A stretch of DNA of 64,000 nucleotides from Candidatus Sumerlaeota bacterium (GCA_030613245.1 JAUWMI010000007.1:1-64000), one strand, 5' to 3'; counted from the first letter of the stretch, positions 34,347-44,190 are shown. Notes: generated by a model not told the origin, from the sequence alone. Program-made: numbers and translations.

Positions 34347-35960
34347 ATGCATCAGTCGCACAAAGTCGTTGTGTTTCATTTAGCCATTGTACTGAGTCTG
34401 GCCTTGGCCTTGTTCTTTTTCGGTCTGGGACGAAGGGCTCTTGTAGATCCAGATGAGGCACGCTACGCTGAGGGCGCGCGGGAAATGCTGGAGATAGGCG
34501 ACTGGATCACGCCCAAGTTTAACTATGAGGATCGGCTGGACAAGCCGATCCTTTTCTATTGGTTTCTGATGACAGCCTATAAGCTTATTGGGGTGACGGA
34601 ATTCGCTGCACGGCTATTCCCGGCGCTCTTTGCCGTGATTGGTGTGGTACTGACCTACCTTCTCGGGGCACTTATGTTCAGTTCGCGGGCAGGCCTCTTT
34701 TCAGCGATAATTCTGGCCACCAGTCCGCTCTATTTTGCTGTGGGCCGGTTAACTGTGACTGATATGGTTCTTTCAGTTTTTATCCTGCTCGCGCTTTGCT
34801 GCTTCAGCCTGGTGTATTTCTATAAGCAGCGCGTCTTTGCGCTTCCATTTTTCATTGCGCTGGGCCTTGCGATGCTGACGAAAGGACCGGTTGGTATCGT
34901 CCTTGTGTTTCTCATAATTCTTGTCTTCCTGGGATTACGCAGGGAGCTGGGGCAGCTCAGGAATTTGCGCATCGGGTGGGGCATTTGTGTATTCTTGATA
35001 GTAACGCTGCCCTGGTTTCTTCTCCTGATGGCCAGGCATGAAGGACTCTTGCGGTACTATTTTTACGAGCAGACTCTAAGCCGTTTTTTTACGGAAAAGT
35101 ATGAACGCAGCAAGTTCTTGTTTTATTACTTCTTTTTAGTAATCCCGGCCTTCTTTCCCTGGATTGTGCTTTTTGTGTCTGCAAGCTGGAGGTATTGGAA
35201 GAAAGGATGGAAAGATGCGATTTCGAAGCGGCCGCAAGAGCTAATATTCTGGCTCTGGGGCGTCCTGCCAGTGCTCTTCTTTACAATGTCCCAATCCAAG
35301 CTGGCAACGTACATCCTTCCTGCTTTTCCTGGCCTGGCGCTATTCGTGGGACAATGGATGGACCGCGAGATTGGGAACTGGAGCCAGATGAAACGGACAA
35401 GATCCCTGCAGGTAGCTTGTGCGCTTTTCTGTTGCGCTATGGTTGTGGTTTTAATTGCGTCTACGCATTATTACGGGAGCGAGCATCAGATTAACATGGC
35501 TGGTCTGCTGGCTGCAGGTGCACTAGGATTTATATTCGGTCTTGTTGGATTATTGTTAAGCCGTCATGGTAAATGGTTAACGACGTTTTGGCTTCTGGTT
35601 GCTGGGATGATTGTTCTCGAGCTCGGCACGATGCCAGCCGTTGATTCTTATCTCAGTGACAGGCGTTCGTTAAAAACCCTGTGCGAAGAGGTACGTCCTA
35701 AGATCGATCCAAATGCACTAATTATTCGCTACGAGGGAGATGTACCGCCGAGTTTTGTGTTCTACCTTCGCCATCGTGTGATTAAAGTTACAAATGATAA
35801 AGTCTTGGTCCACTATAATAGATTGCCGGGAGTCGTCTATGTGCTAACCCAGCATAATGACTACGATAAGGTCTTTCGCGATTCCTTTTCACGACATGTT
35901 CTTATCGCTGGAAATGCAGAGTTTTTCCTTGTGGCGAACCGGCACCCATCTCTCCAATAG
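34347..35960 (+). CDS. ArnT/PMT-family glycosyltransferase (GT83-like)
   Basis: A 537-residue integral membrane protein with about 11-12 helices. The first external loop carries the family signature DPDEARYAEGAREMLEIGDW with the catalytic acidic pair, followed by RLDKPILFYW. These enzymes move a sugar from undecaprenyl phosphate onto lipid A or another envelope glycan. The C-terminal 90 residues form a soluble periplasmic domain. The ATG at 34347 has GGGG six bases upstream; a GTG at 34290 would add 19 polar residues. It is divergent from the GT2 fusion, which could make the polyprenyl-linked donor; that link is inference. Confidence 0.9.
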   Translation: MHQSHKVVVFHLAIVLSLALALFFFGLGRRALVDPDEARYAEGAREMLEIGDWITPKFNYEDRLDKPILFYWFLMTAYKLIGVTEFAARLFPALFAVIGVVLTYLLGALMFSSRAGLFSAIILATSPLYFAVGRLTVTDMVLSVFILLALCCFSLVYFYKQRVFALPFFIALGLAMLTKGPVGIVLVFLIILVFLGLRRELGQLRNLRIGWGICVFLIVTLPWFLLLMARHEGLLRYYFYEQTLSRFFTEKYERSKFLFYYFFLVIPAFFPWIVLFVSASWRYWKKGWKDAISKRPQELIFWLWGVLPVLFFTMSQSKLATYILPAFPGLALFVGQWMDREIGNWSQMKRTRSLQVACALFCCAMVVVLIASTHYYGSEHQINMAGLLAAGALGFIFGLVGLLLSRHGKWLTTFWLLVAGMIVLELGTMPAVDSYLSDRRSLKTLCEEVRPKIDPNALIIRYEGDVPPSFVFYLRHRVIKVTNDKVLVHYNRLPGVVYVLTQHNDYDKVFRDSFSRHVLIAGNAEFFLVANRHPSLQ

Positions 35961-36252
35961 GTATTAGCTCATGTATTTTAACGCTGATGTAGCGCTGGGC
36001 GTTTGCTTGGAGCTCCAGAGGACAGGCTGATGCAGACGAAGGAAGCAAAGGGTGATTTCGCTTGTTCAGGTCCAGGCCAAAGAAGGGGAACTCCTTTATT
36101 TTCGGCGGTCATGGAAGCTTGCGGTGATGCTTTGGCGAGCCAGTCGTGGCACTGCTATAAGAAGGGAATTAATTTTAAAAAACTTCTTTACAATTGGAAT
36201 ATGCTCCGTTATGGAGTGTTGCAATATTAAAGGATTAAAGGAATGTGCGACT

Positions 36253-37203
36253 GTGAAGTATGTGATTGCCGTTGACGGAGGAGGGACGAAGACGGTTGGT
36301 GTTCTGGCTGACGAAGCGGGTGCAGAGCTGGCCAACGCTGAAGTAGGAGCCTCTAATGCTCACGCGATGCCCCTGAACGTCGTCAAGAAGAACCTCTCGT
36401 CTCTGATATCGCAATTAACCTCCGCTACGGGAATCAAGCAGCATCAGGTTGCTGGTATCTGTCTGGGATTGGCGGGGATTGATCGGCAGGCGGATAAGGT
36501 GCTAATTTCTAACATCGTTGCCGAGTTTCTTCCTTCAGCAAAGATACTAGCCATTAATGATTCGGTCATCGCCCTGATGGGCGGATGTTTAAAACCTTAC
36601 GGGATTATCGTCATTGCCGGGACCGGGTCAATTGCTTACGGTATCAATAAGCAGGGGGACGACGCGCGAGCGGGTGGTTGGGGCCATATTCTTGGCGATG
36701 AAGGAAGCGGATATGCTATTGGATTAATGGCCTTGAGGGCTATTTGCCGGGCGCACGACGGACGTGGTGTTAAAACTGATCTGAAAGAGCTTATGCTAAA
36801 AGCGCTCACGCTGAATGCGCCGGAAGATTTGATCGGATGGGTAAAGGAAATTGACGGCGACAAGGCTACCATTGGGGGACTTGCACCTCTGGTGTTTCAA
36901 GCATTTGAGCAGGGAGATAAGGTAGCCAAGGAGATTCTCGATGAGGAAAGTTACGAGCTTGCGCTCACTGCTGATGCCGTCAGACGCAAACTTTTTTCCC
37001 CGGATGATCGTAGTTTTGACATTGTAGTAGGTGGAAGTAGTTTGCGTAAGAGTCAGTCGTATCTTGATCTCTTTCGGAGCCAGATTGGGAAACTCGTCCC
37101 TGGTGTTAACGTTCTTCTGCCCAAGGAAGAGCCAGTTGTCGGCGCAAAGATTCACATTTTAAATAACCTGCAGGACGAGCATTCTGTGAGGCCTGGAAGA
37201 TAG
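36253..37203 (+). CDS. BadF/BcrA-family sugar kinase (N-acetylglucosamine kinase-like)
   Basis: A 316-residue ASKHA-fold ATPase. It shows the phosphate-1 loop AVDGGGTKT, GLAGIDRQ, NDSVIALMGG (phosphate-2), IAGTGSIAYG and the sugar-binding GGWGHILGDEGSGYAIG, the set seen in NAGK-type kinases. It probably phosphorylates an amino sugar entering through recycling or scavenging. The GTG at 36253 (MKYVIAVDGG) is chosen, with AAAGGA 10 bases upstream; longer in-frame starts add unrelated Cys-rich sequence. The gene lies between the ArnT-like transferase and a SUMF1 gene, all on the plus strand. Confidence 0.88.
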   Translation: MKYVIAVDGGGTKTVGVLADEAGAELANAEVGASNAHAMPLNVVKKNLSSLISQLTSATGIKQHQVAGICLGLAGIDRQADKVLISNIVAEFLPSAKILAINDSVIALMGGCLKPYGIIVIAGTGSIAYGINKQGDDARAGGWGHILGDEGSGYAIGLMALRAICRAHDGRGVKTDLKELMLKALTLNAPEDLIGWVKEIDGDKATIGGLAPLVFQAFEQGDKVAKEILDEESYELALTADAVRRKLFSPDDRSFDIVVGGSSLRKSQSYLDLFRSQIGKLVPGVNVLLPKEEPVVGAKIHILNNLQDEHSVRPGR

Positions 37204-37282
37204 GCGTGATCAGAAATGCGGGAAAAGGTACCGGGGAAGGGATAGAGTTTCTGCAAGAAAGTGTTATGGTTTCAGGAGTCAT

Positions 37283-37315
37283 AAAGGGAGGCTAGTTGGG
37301 GAATCCCCCCTTTTT
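37283..37315 (+). terminator. Intrinsic terminator after the sugar kinase
   Basis: AAAGGGAGG (37283-37291) can pair with CCCCCCTTT (37305-37313) across a short loop and is followed by more T residues. It separates the kinase from the SUMF1 gene. Confidence 0.5.
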
Positions 37316-37338
37316 GTATAGACTGGAGGAGAACGGCA

Positions 37339-38121
37339 ATGAATCGAAGAACGATCAGAAGGTGGACATACATGTTGCTTGGTGCAGTAGCTATGGGGAG
37401 TTTGCTGCTCGCAGGCACATCTATGGCCACCGAGGTCTCAACTGGGGCTACAGGCCAGGAGGTCTTGAGCGCAGACGTGACCATAGAGGGCGACATGGTC
37501 TTGATTCCGGCAGGCTCATTCGAAATGGGCCTGCAAGACAACGGGCCATACGAAACAGAGAATAGGATTGTTGAGCTACCTGGTTTTTTCATAGACCTCT
37601 ATGAGGTCACCAATGCACAGTATAAGGAATTTGTAGACGCAGCAGGGACAACGCCGCCTCTGCACTGGATCAACGGGCAGATTCCACATGGTCTTGAAAA
37701 GCACCCCGTGGTGCGTGTTTCGTGGTTTGATGCTGAAGCCTATGGCAAATGGGCAGGGAAGCGATTGCCAACATCTGAAGAATGGGAAAAGGCGGCGCGA
37801 GGTACAGATGCACGCAAGTATCCCTGGGGTGACAAATTTGAAGAAATGAATTGTAATTGGAATGGAACCGGCATCCGGTCAACCACTCCTGTCGGGACAT
37901 TTTCTGCAGGCAGGAGCTTTTATGGGGTCCATGACATGGCAGGCAGTGTGTGGGAGTGGTGCCAGGATAGCTACAAAGGAGCTGGCAATCGCATAGTCCG
38001 TGGTGGAAGCTGGCAGACAACCGAGAAAGACTCTAAGGTTCTGGAAAGCTATCATTTCTCATGGAACCCGGCGAAGGGAAAGGACAAGACGCTTGGCTTT
38101 CGCTGCGCACGGTCTAAGTAG
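37339..38121 (+). CDS. Exported SUMF1/FGE-sulfatase-domain protein
   Basis: A 260-residue protein with a signal peptide (residues 1-31, MLLGAVAMGSLLLAGTSMA). The remainder is an FGE-sulfatase domain: MVLIPAGSFEMG, YEVTNAQYKEFV, HPVVRVSWFDAEAYGKWAGK, RLPTSEEWEKAARG, DMAGSVWEWC and VRGGSW. True formylglycine-generating enzymes use a Cys pair for copper and catalysis; that pair is not evident, so this is more likely a non-enzymatic or differently acting member, as is common in bacteria with many copies. GGAGGAGA precedes the ATG at 37339. No sulfatase gene is in the window. Confidence 0.88.
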   Translation: MNRRTIRRWTYMLLGAVAMGSLLLAGTSMATEVSTGATGQEVLSADVTIEGDMVLIPAGSFEMGLQDNGPYETENRIVELPGFFIDLYEVTNAQYKEFVDAAGTTPPLHWINGQIPHGLEKHPVVRVSWFDAEAYGKWAGKRLPTSEEWEKAARGTDARKYPWGDKFEEMNCNWNGTGIRSTTPVGTFSAGRSFYGVHDMAGSVWEWCQDSYKGAGNRIVRGGSWQTTEKDSKVLESYHFSWNPAKGKDKTLGFRCARSK

Positions 38122-38143
38122 GGACGTATTATAATCTGTCCCT
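38120..38143 (+). terminator. Hairpin after the SUMF1 gene
   Basis: AGGGAC (38120-38125) pairs with GTCCCT (38138-38143) around a 12-base AT-rich loop and overlaps the stop codon. There is no clear T-run. The TCTGTCCC arm resembles the ends of the inverted-repeat element at 15540-15637. Confidence 0.3.
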
Positions 38144-38269
38144 GCAAAAGCTGTTGCCAGCAAATAGTGAGCTCACGCACTGTGTATCTTTCCCAAAAAT
38201 GGTTGAAATAACAGACACATTGCAGATGCTTTAGAATACTTTACCGTATCAGGGAGGAGAAATCCGTCA

Positions 38270-40162
38270 ATGAACATGGACGAAGTAGCCCGGCAAGTAC
38301 ATCACATTGCCCTTGTGGATTGGATAATTATCGGGGGCTTCATTGCACTCTCCGTCAGTATTGGTATTTACTTTTCCAAACGTGCGCGAAAGAGCACGCG
38401 TGATTACTTCACCTCCGGCGGAGGTGTGCCCTGGTGGCTCCTGGGCACATCTATGGTAGCAACAACCTTTGCAGCTGACACGCCGCTGGCGATCAGTGGG
38501 TGGGTTGCGACAGTCGGCATTTCTCAGAACTGGTTCTGGTGGTGCCAGGCCTCCATTACCATGGTCGGTGTGTTCTTCTTTGCACGGCTGTGGCGTCGTG
38601 CTGCGCTGATCACTGATATGGAGTACGTTTACTTACGCTACTCAGGGAATTCAGCGAATTTTCTGCGCGGTTTCAAGGCTGTGTACTTTGCCCTGCCTTA
38701 CGGCTGCATTGTTATGGGTTGGGTAAACCGTGCTATGGTTAAGATTATTGGTCTCGCCATTCCCAAGCTTCCTTCTTTCGGGCCGATTGATTCAGTTATA
38801 CGCTGGATATTAATGAATACCTCCGGAAGCGCAAGTGCAATGCAGATGGAGGAATATAAGATTCTTTTTATCTTGTTCTGCATTTGTATTGGTTATACAG
38901 CAATCTCCGGACTCTGGGGTGTTATGGTTACCGACTTCTTCCAGTTCATAATTGCCATGGGGGGAAGTATCGTGCTGGCTATTCTTGCGGTGAAGCGTGT
39001 TGGAGGTCTGAGTGAGGTCTTTGAGAAGTTGAATACGATTTATACACCCGAGCGAGCCGATGCCATGGTGTCGCTCATACCGAAACCTGGAATCCCAGTT
39101 GCAGGCTTTATGCCATTTTACTATTTTCTCCTGTTTATAGGGATGTACTGGTGGTCTGTTGGCTTTACTGATGGTGGCAGTTATCTGGCACAACGAATGC
39201 TAGCTGCAAAGAACGAGCGGCACGCAGCCCTCGGTTACCTCTGGTACGGGGTAGCACATTACTGTTTGCGCATGTGGCCATGGATCATTGTGGGATTCGT
39301 AGCAGCAGTGCTGTTTCCATGGAAACCGGGTATGGACGCTGAGCTGGGTTATATCAAGGTAATGCTGGCAGTGCTACCTGCGGGATTGCTTGGTGTACTC
39401 CTCGCCTCGTTTCTCGCTGCGTATATGTCCACGATTAGCACACAGGTGAATCTCGCAGCTTCCTACCTGGTAAATGATGTGTATCGGCCTTTTATTGCCA
39501 AAAGGGGAAGCGAACGCCATTACGTCTGGGTATCCACGGTGGCCACGGTGTTTGTCGCCTTTGTGGGTATCATTTTCACATTGTTTTCAGAGAGCATTTC
39601 CGAAATGTGGTTCTTCCTGGCGGCCTTGAATAGTGGAATTGGCGTGATCTACCTGCTGCGTTGGTACTGGTGGCGCATCAATGCGTGGACAGAGGTTTCC
39701 TGTATATCTGCGCTTATGTTCTTAGCTTTATCGCTGAAAATTTTTAAGTTGGAATATGGCTTTGATATGCCGCTACCCATAAATTTACTCATATCTGTGC
39801 CGTTTTCGCTAACCGTGGCTATGATTGTGACGCTTCTTACCAAGCCGACAGATGAAGAGACGCTTAAGAAATTCTATCGCAAGGTCAAGCCCGGCGGGCC
39901 CGGGTGGAAAGAGATTGCAGACAAGCTCCCTGATGTCAAAGCTGACTGTTTGATCAATAAGCGCAACGTAGTGCTCTGTATCGTAGCCATTATTTCTATT
40001 TACAGTGCGCTAATGGGCATCGGTGACCTGGTGCTTGGTTCGCCGATACGAGGGATAGTTTTACTGCTTGTGACGCTCATCGGCGGAATCATCATTGCCA
40101 GAAGCTTTTCAGCCAAACAGTGGGTGGAAGAACCGATACCCGGTGCACCTGTAAAGAAATAG
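38270..40162 (+). CDS. Sodium:solute symporter (SSS family)
   Basis: A 630-residue transporter with about 14 helices. The N-terminal part has VDWIIIGGFIALSVSIGIYFS, followed by RDYFTSGGGVPWWLLGTSMVATTFAADTPL, the typical sodium-site region of the family. Later blocks include ASFLAAYMSTISTQVNLAAS, with the conserved Ser/Thr of the second sodium site, and YLVNDVYRPF. The C-terminal GGPGWKEIADK stretch is found in planctomycete-like SSS proteins. The substrate (sugar, amino acid or organic acid) is not readable. The start codon at 38270 has GGAGGAG 10 bases upstream. Its neighbours suggest a sugar or glycan building block. Confidence 0.92.
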   Translation: MNMDEVARQVHHIALVDWIIIGGFIALSVSIGIYFSKRARKSTRDYFTSGGGVPWWLLGTSMVATTFAADTPLAISGWVATVGISQNWFWWCQASITMVGVFFFARLWRRAALITDMEYVYLRYSGNSANFLRGFKAVYFALPYGCIVMGWVNRAMVKIIGLAIPKLPSFGPIDSVIRWILMNTSGSASAMQMEEYKILFILFCICIGYTAISGLWGVMVTDFFQFIIAMGGSIVLAILAVKRVGGLSEVFEKLNTIYTPERADAMVSLIPKPGIPVAGFMPFYYFLLFIGMYWWSVGFTDGGSYLAQRMLAAKNERHAALGYLWYGVAHYCLRMWPWIIVGFVAAVLFPWKPGMDAELGYIKVMLAVLPAGLLGVLLASFLAAYMSTISTQVNLAASYLVNDVYRPFIAKRGSERHYVWVSTVATVFVAFVGIIFTLFSESISEMWFFLAALNSGIGVIYLLRWYWWRINAWTEVSCISALMFLALSLKIFKLEYGFDMPLPINLLISVPFSLTVAMIVTLLTKPTDEETLKKFYRKVKPGGPGWKEIADKLPDVKADCLINKRNVVLCIVAIISIYSALMGIGDLVLGSPIRGIVLLLVTLIGGIIIARSFSAKQWVEEPIPGAPVKK

Positions 40163-40207
40163 ACACGTGAGCATTACATTCGTGGGCGCATCGTATGCGT
40201 AAGACCC

Positions 40208-41398
40208 ATGTTTTCCAATCGCGATATAGTGTGCTTTTCCACCGCCGACTGGAATACTCCGCTCCCAACTAATAAACAGCACTTGATGAAGCGCCTGGCG
40301 GTGGCAAACCGCGTTCTCTATGTTGAGACGCTGGGTACGCGCCTTCCAACTGCCCATCCTGCGGACGTGCGACGCCTGATCCATCGCCTGGCTGACGGCC
40401 TGAGGGGTGTAAGAAGGGCCGCCACGCGAATATGGGTGCTCTCACCACTCGTCATCCCTTGGTTCTCCAGTCATATAGCAATTAAGGTAAGCCAATGGGT
40501 TTTTGCGGGCAAGCTACTCAGATGCATGAGAAAGCTAGGGTTCGACAATCCAATTCTCTGGGTTTACAACCCCTATGCGATTCACTTCATTGAGCAGATC
40601 CCCAGGTCTCTCTTAATTTATCATTGTGTAGATGATTTGAGTATCGTCCCGGGAGCCCAGACAGTTGCGCTCCGAGAGGCGGAAAGGCTTCTCCTCGAAA
40701 AGGCCGACCTCGTGTTCGCTACCTCCCCAGCTCTTTTTGAGCATTGTAAAACAAGCAATCCATCTACATACTACCAGCCGAATGTAGCGGACTACTCACA
40801 TTTCCACCAGGCGGCAGAGGAGTCGTGCCAGGTTGCACCCAGGATGCTGCAATTTACTAAACCTCGGATTGTTTTCGCCGGCAATCTCGCGCCGCACAAA
40901 GTTGATTTCGATCTGATTGGCTTTATCTGCCGCACTCGGCCAGATTGGAGCGTGGTGCTGATAGGCCCCAAGTGGGAAGGCATGCCTACTGAGACACTCC
41001 GCCTTTTCCGCACGCTTTCAAACCTCCATTTCGTAGGGCACGTTCGCTATGAGGCTCTGCCTTCGTATCTGAAAGCGGCTGATGTGCTTATTTTGCCGTA
41101 TCTTGTAGACGGAGGAATGGAAACCGTTTTTCCCTTAAAATTTTTTGAATTTCTTGCAACGGGCAAGCCGGTGATATCAACTTCTCTCAAGGCCCTACAG
41201 ACCTTTGCAGAAATCATTCCTATGGCCTCATCGCCTGAGGCATTTCTCCAAGCCATAGCTGAGAGTCTTAGGGGAGAGAGCAGCGACACACCACGAGAGA
41301 AGCGTTTGGCCCTAGCGCGTGCGAACACCTGGAAGCAGCGGCTGGAAGAGATGTCGCGCCATATCGAGCCGAAGCTCAGCAGGACGTCTGCATTGTGA
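40208..41398 (+). CDS. GT4-like glycosyltransferase
   Basis: A 396-residue GT-B-fold transferase. The N-terminal half has WVYNPYAIHFIEQIP and YHCVDDLS, found in a group of membrane-associated GT4 enzymes. The C-terminal donor-binding half has RIVFAGNLAPHKVD, VVLIGPKWEG, YLKAADVLILPY and FFEFLATGKPVIST, which includes the conserved Glu. The donor and acceptor are unknown. It is followed 57 bases later by a second GT4 gene, with which it probably cooperates in a glycan. Confidence 0.88.
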   Translation: MFSNRDIVCFSTADWNTPLPTNKQHLMKRLAVANRVLYVETLGTRLPTAHPADVRRLIHRLADGLRGVRRAATRIWVLSPLVIPWFSSHIAIKVSQWVFAGKLLRCMRKLGFDNPILWVYNPYAIHFIEQIPRSLLIYHCVDDLSIVPGAQTVALREAERLLLEKADLVFATSPALFEHCKTSNPSTYYQPNVADYSHFHQAAEESCQVAPRMLQFTKPRIVFAGNLAPHKVDFDLIGFICRTRPDWSVVLIGPKWEGMPTETLRLFRTLSNLHFVGHVRYEALPSYLKAADVLILPYLVDGGMETVFPLKFFEFLATGKPVISTSLKALQTFAEIIPMASSPEAFLQAIAESLRGESSDTPREKRLALARANTWKQRLEEMSRHIEPKLSRTSAL

Positions 41399-41455
41399 TG
41401 GCAAATATCGGGGCGCAGCACACGAAACTACGAGAAGTGCGGGATATCGGGGCGC

Positions 41456-42577
41456 ATGCGACGAAGCGTACTGCACATCTATAAGGACTACTATCCGCCG
41501 GTTTATGGGGGTATCGAGAAGACTGTGTCATTGCTAGCCAGGGGTGTGTGCGACGAATACGACGTCCGTGTGCTGGTCACCAATCGAAGACTGAAAACGG
41601 AGATTGAACACCCCGGGGGTATTGAGGTAATAAAAGTAGGTAGCCTGGGGCGTTTTGCCTCGGCGCCTCTTTCTCCACGCTTCCCATTCATGTTGCGCCG
41701 CTACGGTGCCGATATTCTGCATTTTCACTGTCCAAATCCTACAGGCGACGTCGCCTATTTTCTCGCGGCACCCAGGGGAAAGGTCGTGGTTACCTACCAT
41801 AGCGATGTAGTGCGCCAGTGGTGGGCCATGCACTTCTATGGACCGATATTGAGAAGATTTCTGCAGCGGGCTGATGCAATCCTGCCAACTTCTCCGAATT
41901 ACATTCGTAGCTCGCCGTATCTATCTGCAGTTGCAGAGAAATGCCACGTAGTGCCTCTTGGGATTCCTATCGAGTTTTATGCAAAAACACCTGAGCGCGA
42001 GGCTGCAGCCCGTGGAATCAACGAGCGCTATCAAAGGGCAATTGTGATTTTTATTGGCAAGTTGCGTTACTACAAAGGCCTGCATTTTTTGCTGGAAGCA
42101 ATGAAAGAAATTGATGCGCATCTGCTTCTCATCGGAACAGGGCCGGAGCAGGAATCATTACAGGGAATGTGCAAGCGATTTGGGATCGAAGATAAGGTGA
42201 CGTTTCTGGGTGAACTTAGCGACGAAGAAGTCGTGCGACACCTGTACGCCGCAGACGTCTTTTGTCTTCCCTCGCATCTGCGGAGCGAAGCGTATGGCAT
42301 TTGTCAGATTGAGGCTATGGCCTGCGGGCTCCCTGTGGTCAGCACAAGCCTGGATACTGGCGTGCCCTTTGTGAATCAGCACGAGGTGACTGGCCTTGTG
42401 GTGCCCCCAGCATCGCCACGTCATATTGGTGAGGCTATCCGGCTTTTACTTAAAGATGACGCATTGCGACAGAAGATGGGGAAGCGAGCACGGCAGCGAG
42501 CAACTGAGGAGTTTAACAGCCGGCTTATGGTGCAGCGGGTCAAGGCGGTCTATGAAAAGCTCCTGTGCGACCACTAG
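41456..42577 (+). CDS. GT4-family glycosyltransferase
   Basis: A 373-residue GT-B-fold enzyme of the PimA/WbuB type. Signatures are DYYPPVYGGIEKTV at the N-terminus, HFHCPNPTGDVAYF, VVTYHSDVVRQWW, VIFIGKLRYYKGL, LLIGTGPEQESL and the C-terminal EAYGICQIEAMACGLPVVST with the conserved E-x7-E. It lies tightly after the other GT4 gene and before a radical SAM gene. A mannosyl or related retaining transferase is likely; the substrate is not determined. Confidence 0.92.
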   Translation: MRRSVLHIYKDYYPPVYGGIEKTVSLLARGVCDEYDVRVLVTNRRLKTEIEHPGGIEVIKVGSLGRFASAPLSPRFPFMLRRYGADILHFHCPNPTGDVAYFLAAPRGKVVVTYHSDVVRQWWAMHFYGPILRRFLQRADAILPTSPNYIRSSPYLSAVAEKCHVVPLGIPIEFYAKTPEREAAARGINERYQRAIVIFIGKLRYYKGLHFLLEAMKEIDAHLLLIGTGPEQESLQGMCKRFGIEDKVTFLGELSDEEVVRHLYAADVFCLPSHLRSEAYGICQIEAMACGLPVVSTSLDTGVPFVNQHEVTGLVVPPASPRHIGEAIRLLLKDDALRQKMGKRARQRATEEFNSRLMVQRVKAVYEKLLCDH

Positions 42578-42601
42578 TTAATTTCATGCTGCAATAGCGC
42601 T

Positions 42602-42654
42602 GCCCGGCATTAGGCCGGGCACGCTTGTATAGTACCTTCGCGGCCACGCGGCCG
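42602..42654. other. Two adjacent GC-rich hairpins
   Basis: GCCCGGC (42602-42608) pairs perfectly with GCCGGGC (42614-42620). CGGCC (42641-42645) pairs with GGCCG (42650-42654). They lie between the GT4 gene and the radical SAM gene. No T-run follows, so factor-independent termination is uncertain; REP-like function is possible. Confidence 0.4.
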
Positions 42655-42717
42655 TGAATATTCCAAGGCAAAAATTAGTAGCGCAATTAGACACTCTCTA
42701 CAACCTCGTCAATTATC

Positions 42718-44058
42718 ATGACACAGCGGTTTCTTCTTATTAATCCATGGATTTATGATTTTGCTGCATTTGACCTGTGGGCAAGGCCGCTAGGGCTGCT
42801 CTATATTGCCAGCCTGCTGCGAACTGCCGGGTACGAGGTTGATTGGATTGACTGTACTGATCGCTTTGATCGCGAGATCAGAGAAAAACAGGGCAGGGCG
42901 GACTCATTTGGATGCGGAAGATATTATAGCGAGGAGGTTGAAAAGCCGCCGATCCTGCGCTGGATGAATCGGAGATACAAACGCTACGGGATGCCGGTTG
43001 AGGTTTTTGTCTCGCGCTTGCGCCGGATGGAACCGCCAACAGCCATATTTATCACATCCCGCATGACCTACTGGTACCCGGGCGTACAGGAAGCAATCCG
43101 CCATTGCCGCGCTTTGTTTGGCAGTGTGCCGATCGTTTTAGGTGGTATTTACCCCACGCTGTGTCCGGATCACGCACACGCGCACTGCGATGCGGACTTT
43201 ATAATTACCCGGGAAGGCGAATGGCAGCTGCGGTCGCTGCTAAGCAAACTGAGCCGGCCGCCGAAATCATTGCCTGCGCTTGATGCTGAAAATCTCGACT
43301 GCCTGCCATGGCCGGCGTTTGACCTACTTGGCAGCCAGGCTGCTCTTCCCATCCAGACTTCGCGCGGGTGTCCTTCTCGCTGTACCTACTGCGCTTCGTC
43401 GTTGCTCAGCCCGCAGTTTCGCCGACGAGATCCTGAACGTGTAGGCGAGGAGATTCGGCTTCACATCCAGCAATACGGCACAACAGACTTTGCTTTTTAT
43501 GACGATGCGTTGTTGCTGGATTCACCCAAGCATTTTGAACGCCTGCTCGATTATCTGATTCAGCACAATGTGTGCGCCAGATTTCATACTCCAAACGGAT
43601 TGGCTTGCCAGATGATTACCATTTCTGTAGCAAGGAAGATGCTGCAGGTGGGCTTCAAAACCGTGCGCCTCAGTCTGGAAACTGCAAATCCAGAGCGCCT
43701 GGTTCTGCTCAACAGACGCAATTCGTTTGAGGCATTTGGCAATGCAGTTCGTGTCTTGCGTGCGGCTGGATTCCGGGGCAGCGATATCGGGGTGTATTTA
43801 ATGATTGGCCTGCCGGGTCAAAGCGAAGAGGAGGTCGTAGAAGGGATGCGCCTTGTTCTGGATACAGGCGCCACACCTAAGATTGCCGAATATTCACCTA
43901 TTCCTGGCACAGAGGAGTGGCAGCATGCGGTTGAGAGTGCCTCCATGGAAATTACAGACGAGCCGCTGCTTCACAATAACAGCGTTTACTACCGGTTGGC
44001 AATGTCTGATACGGCTGGGATGATTGAGCGACTGCGCTCTGTCATGCGGGGACAATGA
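42718..44058 (+). CDS. B12-binding radical SAM protein
   Basis: A 446-residue enzyme. Residues 1-175 form a cobalamin-binding-like Rossmann domain (FLLINPW, RPLGLLYIASLLRTAG, VLGGIYPTLCPDHA). The radical SAM core starts with CPSRCTYC, whose C218, C222 and C225 would hold the 4Fe-4S cluster; FYDDALLL and RLSLETANPE follow as usual for the barrel. Members of this class methylate or rearrange lipids, sugars and antibiotics. Adjacent glycosyltransferases suggest a role in an envelope glycan or lipid, which is inference. The ATG at 42718 has no strong ribosome site. Confidence 0.88.
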   Translation: MTQRFLLINPWIYDFAAFDLWARPLGLLYIASLLRTAGYEVDWIDCTDRFDREIREKQGRADSFGCGRYYSEEVEKPPILRWMNRRYKRYGMPVEVFVSRLRRMEPPTAIFITSRMTYWYPGVQEAIRHCRALFGSVPIVLGGIYPTLCPDHAHAHCDADFIITREGEWQLRSLLSKLSRPPKSLPALDAENLDCLPWPAFDLLGSQAALPIQTSRGCPSRCTYCASSLLSPQFRRRDPERVGEEIRLHIQQYGTTDFAFYDDALLLDSPKHFERLLDYLIQHNVCARFHTPNGLACQMITISVARKMLQVGFKTVRLSLETANPERLVLLNRRNSFEAFGNAVRVLRAAGFRGSDIGVYLMIGLPGQSEEEVVEGMRLVLDTGATPKIAEYSPIPGTEEWQHAVESASMEITDEPLLHNNSVYYRLAMSDTAGMIERLRSVMRGQ

Positions 44059-44190
44059 AGGAAGATAGCGTCGTTTGGTTGGCAAATAGTGTGCACCGCC
44101 GAGTCGAAAAAAGCCATAAGCAAGACCGATCCGTTCGGCTCATATAAGGCCCTACTCTGAAAGCTGAACAGCTAAACAATGTTGTATAGA

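Noticed and set aside
36052-36252. Longer N-terminus of the BadF-type kinase
   Set aside because: The extra 67 codons show no homology features; the GTG at 36253 starts at the conserved ATP-binding region with AAAGGA upstream.
41405-41456. 13-base direct repeat before the second GT4 gene
   Set aside because: ATATCGGGGCGCA occurs twice 39 bases apart, but nothing links it to regulation or mobility.
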